A stretch of DNA of 64,000 nucleotides, taken from the NCBI GenBank assembly GCA_964517265.1, contig CAZFBS010000011.1, forward strand, positions 1-64,000. The letters are read 5' to 3'. Origin of the DNA: REEP01 sp964517265. GTDB taxonomy: Bacteria; Pseudomonadota; Alphaproteobacteria; Rhodospirillales; Defluviicoccaceae. The stretch's first letter is position 1, and each line of letters starts with the position of its first letter. The notes under the pieces were generated by a model. That model saw only the letters and a program-made list of their open reading frames with translations. It was not told the DNA's origin and did not search any database. The position numbers were made by a program, and so were the translations under genes. Of this stretch, positions 58,540-64,000 are shown one piece after another.

Positions 58540-59007
58540 CGTGATGCATCCTCCCAATTGGATAGCAGTGTTGACTGGTTCGGAACACGGGTTCCATTTC
58601 GTCGCTAGACGAGAATCCTCCCGGAATATTGGTTGTAACATGGAGCCGCTGGCGGGAGATTCTTCCCAACGTGTGGGTTCTCTTGTTTCGACGACTCCGA
58701 GCATCTTGGCATCATCGTACAAAAGTTTTGCCATGGAAGCAAGGAACTGCCAATGATTATCCTTTGCCTCAACATGCCCGCCTTTGCTTCAAGATCTCGG
58801 AAGAAACGGAAAAATGCTCGCTCTGTGGACACTTTATACCCAGTTTGTGGTGGGAAGCCCCGCCACCGGGCGACATGCCGACCGAAAGCGCCCAACAGCC
58901 ATCCCCTCGACACAGCCAGTGGTTGTCGGGAACCGGTTCCCAGGAAGCGGCAGAAGGAGGCCGCTTGGTGGAAGGCGGCGGGCGATCCCGTCACAACCGG
59001 TGCGATC
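58540..59007. other. Divergent intergenic region, TAXI binder / GH13
   Basis: About 470 bp with no supported gene on either strand. Frames over it have Arg/Ser-rich translations. Base composition is mildly AT-rich at 58730-58860. Promoters for both flanking genes should lie here. Confidence 0.4.
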
Positions 59008-60615
59008 ATGACCAGCGGCGAGATGCCTGACTGGTGGCGGGGCGCCGTTCTCTACCAGATCTACCCGCGCAGTTTCTTGGACAGCAATGGCGACGGGATC
59101 GGCGATCTGCCAGGGATAACCGAGAGACTGGAGTACATCGCCCGCCTTGGCGTCGACGGCATCTGGCTGTCGCCGTTCTATCCGTCGCCGATGAAGGACT
59201 TCGGTTACGACATCACCGACTACTGCGGCGTCGACCCGATGTTCGGCACGCTTCAGGATTTCGATCGGCTGGTTGCGCGTGCCCATTCGTTCGGTCTCAA
59301 GGTGATCCTCGATCAGGTCTACTCCCATACCTCGGACCGGCATCCCTGGTTTGTCGAAAGTCGCGGCAGCCGGAACAATCCGAAAGCGGATTGGTATGTC
59401 TGGGCCGACCCGAAGCCCGACGGAACGCCGCCGAACAACTGGCTCTCCGTGTTCGGCGGCGTGGCCTGGGAGTGGGAGCCGCGCCGCCGGCAGTATTATC
59501 TCCACAATTTCTTGAAGGAGCAGCCCGACCTCAATTTTCATCATCCCGACGTTCAGGACGCGGTTCTTGCCGTGGCCGAATTCTGGTTGCGGCGCGGAAC
59601 CGATGGATTCCGCCTGGATGTGGCCAATTTCTTCGCCCACGATCCGCTGTTGCGGGACAACCCTCCGTTTGCGCATCCTAACCCGATAAAGGCATACTGG
59701 ATGCAGCAACAGGTCTTCAACCGGACGCGCCCGGAAACCCTGGCCTTCGTCGCTCGCCTGCGGGCGCTTCTCGATCGCCATCCGGGTACCATGGCGGTAG
59801 CGGAAATCGCCAGCGACGATCCGATCGGCACCACCCTCGACTATATCGACGGTGCCGACCGTTACCACACGGCGTACAGCTTCGTTTTTCTCAGGCAGTC
59901 GTTCGGTGCCGGATTCATCCGCCGATCCGTCGAGGCGATGCTCAGCCGTTCGGCCACGGCGTGGCCCTCCTGGGCGTTCAGCAACCACGACGTGCCGCGC
60001 GTCGTCTCCCGCTGGGAGCATGGTGGCAATCCTCGAGCCTTCGCCAAGGTTCTGATCGCTGTCTTGACATGCCTGCGCGGCACCGCGTTCCTCTACCAGG
60101 GCGAGGAGTTGGGCCTGCCGCAAGCCGAGGTTCCTTTCGAGCGCCTTCAGGACCCGGAGGCGATCGCCTTCTGGCCGCTCTACCATAGCCGCGACGGCGC
60201 CCGCACGCCGATCCCCTGGTCTACCGAATCGCCGGCTGCGGGATTCTCGAGTGTGCATCCTTGGCTGCCGGTCGATCCGCATCACTATCCGCTTTCTGTC
60301 GCCGTTCAGGAGACAGATCCGGATTCCGTGCTCCAGTTCACCCGCCGCTTTCTCGCCTGGAGAAGGCAACGGCCCACCTTGAGAACCGGCGAAATCACCT
60401 TTCTTGACGCTCCAGAGCCGATCCTTGTCTTCGTGCGCAGGACCCCGGCGGAGCGGCTGCTGTGCGCGTTCAACCTCGGCGGCCAATCCGAGTCGATTGG
60501 GCTCGACCTCGGGCGCGACGTGATCCCTCTGCGCGGCCATGGTCTTGCCGGGTGTTTGCAGGGATATCAGCTCGATCTGCCCGCCTACGGCGCCGTGTTC
60601 GCGGTGTTGAGGTAG
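59008..60615 (+). CDS. GH13 alpha-glucosidase / oligo-1,6-glucosidase-like
   Basis: The protein has 535 residues from ATG 59008 (MTSGEMPDWWRGAVLYQIYP). GH13 region I is VILDQVYSHTSDRHPWF; region II GTDGFRLDVANFF has the nucleophile Asp; the acid-base Glu is in TMAVAEIASDD; region IV is WAFSNHDVPRVV. The calcium/N-terminal motif SFLDSNGDGIGDLPG is typical of alpha-glucosidases of subfamily 23-like type. It is cytosolic, splitting maltose, isomaltose or sucrose-type substrates. No sugar transporter is adjacent. Confidence 0.9.
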   Translation: MTSGEMPDWWRGAVLYQIYPRSFLDSNGDGIGDLPGITERLEYIARLGVDGIWLSPFYPSPMKDFGYDITDYCGVDPMFGTLQDFDRLVARAHSFGLKVILDQVYSHTSDRHPWFVESRGSRNNPKADWYVWADPKPDGTPPNNWLSVFGGVAWEWEPRRRQYYLHNFLKEQPDLNFHHPDVQDAVLAVAEFWLRRGTDGFRLDVANFFAHDPLLRDNPPFAHPNPIKAYWMQQQVFNRTRPETLAFVARLRALLDRHPGTMAVAEIASDDPIGTTLDYIDGADRYHTAYSFVFLRQSFGAGFIRRSVEAMLSRSATAWPSWAFSNHDVPRVVSRWEHGGNPRAFAKVLIAVLTCLRGTAFLYQGEELGLPQAEVPFERLQDPEAIAFWPLYHSRDGARTPIPWSTESPAAGFSSVHPWLPVDPHHYPLSVAVQETDPDSVLQFTRRFLAWRRQRPTLRTGEITFLDAPEPILVFVRRTPAERLLCAFNLGGQSESIGLDLGRDVIPLRGHGLAGCLQGYQLDLPAYGAVFAVLR

Positions 60616-60629
60616 GCGGGTTTCATTCT

Positions 60630-60659
60630 CATTCTGGCTCATTCCGGCTCATTCCGGCT
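60630..60659. repeat. 10-bp tandem repeat
   Basis: CATTCYGGCT is repeated three times at 60630-60659, 15 bases after the GH13 stop. It is a short 10-bp-period tandem with no function known. It might be a transcription pause or a slippage-prone tract. Confidence 0.5.
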
Positions 60660-60992
60660 CACAGCGAGCGATTGCCGGCGCGCGTGGGGCAGTCTGCGAT
60701 GGACGATTGCATTTCTTTTCGATATACCCCATATGGGTTAACTCGGAAATGGGTTGCGGAACAAGCAGCGACGTGCTTTTTCAGCTGAAAGCACAACATA
60801 TTGTTATGCCTAGACCAGGAAGGGCGCTGTCTCTTCGGCGTCAGCGTACAGGCGCTCGCCGCCGAAGCAGATCTGCCGAAGCCTGTCCCGGTTACAGTCT
60901 TGAAACGGCGCCGATCGCGCAGGACACGGCTCTATGCGTATTGGAGCGTTTGGATTCAGGCAAACCACCGGCACCTGTTGAAGGCGTCTTCA
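60660..60992. other. Interval ahead of sensor kinase gene
   Basis: About 330 bp without a supported gene. It holds the motif at 60722-60741 and the likely promoter of the two-component operon. An in-frame start at 60801 could lengthen the kinase, but the extra residues are Arg-rich and not PAS-like. Confidence 0.4.
60722..60741. promoter_or_regulatory. ATATACCCCATATGGGTTAA inverted motif, candidate operator
   Basis: CCCATATGGG is a perfect 10-bp palindrome inside ACCC...GGGT arms, about 250 bp upstream of the sensor kinase ATG 60993. The element closely resembles that at 18724-18746 ahead of the unknown membrane protein, suggesting one regulator for both. Confidence 0.35.
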
Positions 60993-62900
60993 ATGCTATG
61001 CCGTCCCTCCGATCCGCTGGCGACACTCGATCATGCGCAACTGAGGAGCTTTCTCGACGGACTGGGCCTGCCCGCCTTCGCGATCGACGTCGTTCCCGAA
61101 GGCTTCGTGCGATTTGCGGTCGCGAACGTCCGATTCGCTGAGTTGGCCGCGCTCGACGACACTGTCGCCGCCGGCCAACCTCTCGCTGAGGTGTTTCCCG
61201 CGGCAGCACGGGACGGTATCGAATTGTACTGCCAGCGCAGCATCGACAGCCGCCAACCGGTGAGTTGGCAATGGCAACTATCCGTCGCCGGGAAGACGCG
61301 CTGGTGGAGCGCCAATCTGGCGCCTCAGGCCGATCGCACCGATCACATCGTCCGCCTCATCGGCATCGCCGTCGATATCACCGAACTCAAGGACCACGAG
61401 CGCGCCCGCACCGTCAGCGAGAGCCGGCTCGCGCACGTGCTCGAATCCATCAACGAGGGCTTCGCGTTGTGGGATGCGAAGGATCGGCTGGTCTTGTGCA
61501 ATCGCCGCTATCGGGAGTTCTATCCCGCTGTTGCCCACTTGCTTCAACCGGGTGCCTCACGCCGGCTGATCGCCGACGAAGCCATCGCGGCGGGACAGTT
61601 TCGCAGCACCGCCGGACAGCCCGCCAAGGGCGACACCGACCGCCGGCGGCGTGATGGCGGCGACGACGTACGCGAGGAATGGCTGAGCGACGGCCGCTGT
61701 CTCATCGCCAGCGACGGTCGCGCCCCCGACGGCGGCACGGTCGGACTGCGGACCGAGACAACCGACCGCGTCCGCTCGGAGAGAATTGTCAGGCAGAGCC
61801 GCGCGACCCTCAACGCGATGATGAATGCCCTCGACGAGCTGATTGCGATGGTCAGCGCCGGCGGCCTCATCCTTGCGATCAACCAAGCCGGGGCACAGTG
61901 GCTGCGGGCACAGCCCGACCAAGTCATCGGCCGGCACCTCACCTCCGTCCTCGCCGGGGCGCCGGCAGAGATCATTACCGAGATGATGGAGGTTGTGCTC
62001 GATGCAGGCCTGCGTCAGCGGGAGGAGCTCTCCTGGAACGATCGCATCCTTGATGTCAGCGTTCATCCGGTCATGGCGGAGGACGGGACACCGGTGGCCG
62101 TTTCCATTGTCGCCCGGGACATCACCGAACGGAAGGCGGCAGAGGAGCGCGCGCGCGACCATCAGCAGATGCTCGCCCGCTGCATGCGCGTTGCCACGAT
62201 GGGGGAGATGGCCGCCGCGATCGCCCATGAACTGAGCCAGCCCATCACAGCCATCATCACCGCCTGCCATGCCTGCCTGGCCGAACTCGCTGCGGTACAG
62301 GCCGTTCGTCTTGAGGCCATTGACGCCATCGAAGACGTGCGTCGCGAGGCCGAGCGAGCCGGCGAGATCCTAAGAAGTGTTTCTGCGTTCGTCCGAAGGA
62401 CCCCCACCGAGCGGGCGGCGGCCGACATCAACGACGTGGTTCGGGGCGTTCTCGCCCTTGCCCGCAGCACACCCGGCGGCCGCTCGATCGTCTTCGAGCT
62501 TGATCTCGCCGCCGCATTGCCCCCGGTTCTCATCAACGTCGTCGAGATCGAGCAAGTCATTCTCAATCTTTTGCGCAACAGCATCGATGCCCTGCGGGAT
62601 GATAAGCAGCCCTCGAATTCCGGTGCGCCTCGGGTGATGATTGCCACGCGACAGATCGAAGCCGCTGCCCTTGAGGTATCCGTCCGCGACAACGGCGAAG
62701 GCTTCTGCGCGGAAGCGATAACCCGGGCGTTCGCTCCGTTTTATTCCACCAAGACCGGCGGCATGGGGATGGGCCTTGCCATCTGCCGCACCATCATCGA
62801 TTCGCATGGAGGCGGCATCTGGGCCGAGGTGGCGCCGGACGGGGGGGCGCGGGTCGCCTTCACGTTGCCACTGAAGGAGCCCTGCCATGTCCCAGAATAA
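60993..62900 (+). CDS. PAS-domain sensor histidine kinase, FixL/TtrS-like
   Basis: The protein has 635 residues from ATG 60993 (MLCRPSD). No membrane helices, so it is soluble. Three PAS regions (~15-135, ~140-265 and ~275-390; LGLPAFAIDVVPEGFV, HVLESINEGFALWDAKDRLVLCN, NALDELIAMVSAGGLILAINQ) precede the HisKA box GEMAAAIAHELSQPITAI and HATPase_c (NLLRNSIDALRDDK, DNGEGFCAEAI, MGMGLAICRTIIDSHGG). No heme-binding His pattern like FixL is certain. The 14-bp overlap with the next gene ties it to the response regulator. Confidence 0.9.
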   Translation: MLCRPSDPLATLDHAQLRSFLDGLGLPAFAIDVVPEGFVRFAVANVRFAELAALDDTVAAGQPLAEVFPAAARDGIELYCQRSIDSRQPVSWQWQLSVAGKTRWWSANLAPQADRTDHIVRLIGIAVDITELKDHERARTVSESRLAHVLESINEGFALWDAKDRLVLCNRRYREFYPAVAHLLQPGASRRLIADEAIAAGQFRSTAGQPAKGDTDRRRRDGGDDVREEWLSDGRCLIASDGRAPDGGTVGLRTETTDRVRSERIVRQSRATLNAMMNALDELIAMVSAGGLILAINQAGAQWLRAQPDQVIGRHLTSVLAGAPAEIITEMMEVVLDAGLRQREELSWNDRILDVSVHPVMAEDGTPVAVSIVARDITERKAAEERARDHQQMLARCMRVATMGEMAAAIAHELSQPITAIITACHACLAELAAVQAVRLEAIDAIEDVRREAERAGEILRSVSAFVRRTPTERAAADINDVVRGVLALARSTPGGRSIVFELDLAAALPPVLINVVEIEQVILNLLRNSIDALRDDKQPSNSGAPRVMIATRQIEAAALEVSVRDNGEGFCAEAITRAFAPFYSTKTGGMGMGLAICRTIIDSHGGGIWAEVAPDGGARVAFTLPLKEPCHVPE

Positions 62901-63525
62901 CGATGCCACCGTCTTCGTCATCGACGATCAGCGCACCATGCGCAAATCGCTCTGTCAGCTGATCCGCACGACCGGACTGGCGGCGGAACCCTTCGAGTCT
63001 GCGGAAGAATTCCTGCAGACCTATGATCCGATACGGCCCGGTTGCCTTCTTCTCGACCTGCAGATGCCCGGCATGACCGGGCTTCAGCTTCTCGAGCGAC
63101 TGGCCGCGCGCGGCGATTGCCGCCCCGTAATCATCATCACCGGCCACGCCGACGTCCCTACCGCCGTGCGTGCGATGCGCGCCGGCGCCGTCGACATCCT
63201 GCAAAAGCCTTTCAAAATCCCTGAACTGCTGGAACGAATTCGCCAGTCGATCGCGCTGGACGCGCAGTGGCGCCGCTGGAACACGGAGGCCACCCACATC
63301 ATCGAGCGGATCAACAGCGTCTCGCCGCGGGAGCGCGAGGTTCTCGACTTTGTCGTCGCGGGTCAGTCAACAAAGGAGATCGCCGACCAGATGGGTCTCA
63401 GCGTCAAGACCGTCGAACTCCACCGTCACAGTCTGATGCACAAGATGGGCGCGCGCTCGCCGGTCGACCTCGTGCGCATGGTCTCGGCCTGCCGCGCGCC
63501 CAAATTCAGCCCGAGCCTGCCTTGA
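62887..63525 (+). CDS. FixJ-family response regulator
   Basis: The 212-residue protein has a receiver domain with the Asp pair VFVIDDQRTMRK and phospho-acceptor Asp in GCLLLDLQMPGMTGLQ, Thr in IIITGHADV and Lys in ILQKPFKIPEL. The C-terminal LuxR/GerE helix-turn-helix is LSPREREVLDF-like (VSPREREVLDFVVAGQSTKE). FixJ/TodT/NarL-type regulators of this layout switch on respiratory or catabolic genes when phosphorylated. It is in an operon with the sensor, and its 3' end overlaps the convergent ctaA by 20 bp. Confidence 0.93.
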   Translation: MSQNNDATVFVIDDQRTMRKSLCQLIRTTGLAAEPFESAEEFLQTYDPIRPGCLLLDLQMPGMTGLQLLERLAARGDCRPVIIITGHADVPTAVRAMRAGAVDILQKPFKIPELLERIRQSIALDAQWRRWNTEATHIIERINSVSPREREVLDFVVAGQSTKEIADQMGLSVKTVELHRHSLMHKMGARSPVDLVRMVSACRAPKFSPSLP

Positions 63526-64000
63526 CCATCCCGCCCATCCGGATCCGATCCTGCGCCGGGGCCCGCCGCGCCGCCGGCCGCAGCTGGAACACCGTCAACA
63601 GCGCGCAGGTGAACACGAGCACGCCGACAGCCTGATGCGCCACGCCAAGAGCGATCGGGACCGCCAGCAGCAAGGTGGCGATTCCGAGACTGACCTGAAC
63701 AAGCATGACAATCGCCAGGGCATGGACGGCCCGGCGGGCTTCCCGCGACAGCGGCCACCGCAGCGTGGCAAGCCAGAACGCCAGCACCGCCGCCAGCGTG
63801 GTCAACGCCAGCACCCGGTGAGTAAACTGAACCGTCGTTACATCCTCGAAAAAGCTGAGCCAGAACGGCGTCGTCGGGAACAGTCCGTCGGGGACCAGTC
63901 TGCCGTCCATCAGCGGGAAGGTGTTGTAAACCAGCCCGGCGTTCAGCCCGGCGACAAATCCTCCGGCCAGGATCGTGACGACCACAAGAGCCGTCAGCGC
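63506..64000 (-). CDS. ctaA: Heme A synthase (CtaA/Cox15), N-terminus beyond window
   Basis: At least 165 C-terminal codons, continuing past the window edge. The Cox15 marks are VVTILAGGFVAGLNAGLVYNTFPLMDG, TVQFTHRVLALTTLAAVLAF with a heme-ligand His, and VAHQAVGVLVFTCALL with the second His of the second half. It hydroxylates the C8 methyl of heme O to make heme A for cytochrome aa3 oxidase, in the inner membrane. The tail ends with KAGSG after an Arg-rich cytoplasmic segment. Confidence 0.9.
   Translation of the reverse strand, partial: ALTALVVVTILAGGFVAGLNAGLVYNTFPLMDGRLVPDGLFPTTPFWLSFFEDVTTVQFTHRVLALTTLAAVLAFWLATLRWPLSREARRAVHALAIVMLVQVSLGIATLLLAVPIALGVAHQAVGVLVFTCALLTVFQLRPAARRAPAQDRIRMGGMVKAGSG

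Noticed and set aside
58753..59007. N-terminal extension of the GH13 enzyme from an upstream ATG
   Set aside because: The extra 85 residues are Arg/Pro/His-rich and unlike GH13 N-termini, which start at the DWWRGAVLYQIYP block.

Overview
The window is a 64 kb scaffold piece from a GC-rich alphaproteobacterium. Supporting evidence is the tolC / popZ-like (DUF2497) / valS order, the RpoH-type sigma factor, the FixL/FixJ-type pair, DUF4118-HisKA_2 and class III cyclase signalling proteins, and the RecO, TldD, Bpt and CtaA types. A member of the Rhodospirillales fits best, but the genus cannot be fixed from sequence reading alone. Five runs of exactly 100 N (3588-3687, 21308-21407, 51540-51639, 53796-53895, 57436-57535) are scaffold gaps. 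The first is flanked by an identical 55-bp sequence and is probably not a real gap.

Layout. 1-5412: a large secreted mosaic protein on the minus strand (Calx-beta repeats, TolB-like propeller repeats, a lipase domain, RTX repeats, cadherin-like repeats), cut at its 3' end by what looks like the end of an insertion sequence. 6.0-11 kb: CHAD protein, DUF305 membrane protein, flavin reductase, motAB and the leucyltransferase bpt. 11-19.7 kb: an orphan TRAP solute-binding protein, a CYP152-type P450, a small hypothetical protein, recO, an O-antigen-ligase-like membrane protein, ilvD and an unrecognised polytopic membrane protein. 19.8-26 kb: tldD, a tolC-family gene (5' end in a gap), popZ-like gene, valS. 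26-31 kb: a second repeat-type surface protein, a nuclease, the pncB-pncA salvage operon, an orphan HicB-like protein and a small ABM-like protein. 31-37.5 kb: glutaryl-CoA dehydrogenase, a 53-residue membrane peptide, an M20 amidohydrolase, a class III cyclase, an NnrU-family protein and a membrane HisKA_2 kinase.

38-44.4 kb holds three genes that read as one redox unit: a GltD-like NAD(P)H oxidoreductase carrying extra ferredoxin clusters, pyruvate:ferredoxin oxidoreductase (nifJ) and a dihydroorotate-dehydrogenase-like flavoprotein. 44.6-49.2 kb is a branched-chain-amide-type ABC importer whose two permeases are fused. 49.5-50.4 kb has an SMR efflux protein convergent with a MarR-family regulator whose leader contains 19-bp tandem repeats. 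50.6-54.5 kb: an RpoH-type sigma factor, an S41 processing protease and a transglutaminase-like peptidase. 54.6-58.5 kb: a TAXI-type TRAP importer with a universal stress protein. 59-64 kb: a GH13 glucosidase, a FixL/FixJ-type two-component system and the end of heme A synthase.

Most genes are ordinary housekeeping, transport and signalling genes. The points most worth a second look are the broken, base-composition-mosaic lipase/RTX protein, the GltD-like/NifJ/DHOD-like redox cluster, the 19-bp repeats ahead of the MarR gene, the inverted repeats ahead of the two repeat-type surface protein genes, and the unrecognised membrane protein at 18816-19649. I saw no tRNA, rRNA, CRISPR array, prophage or replication origin.
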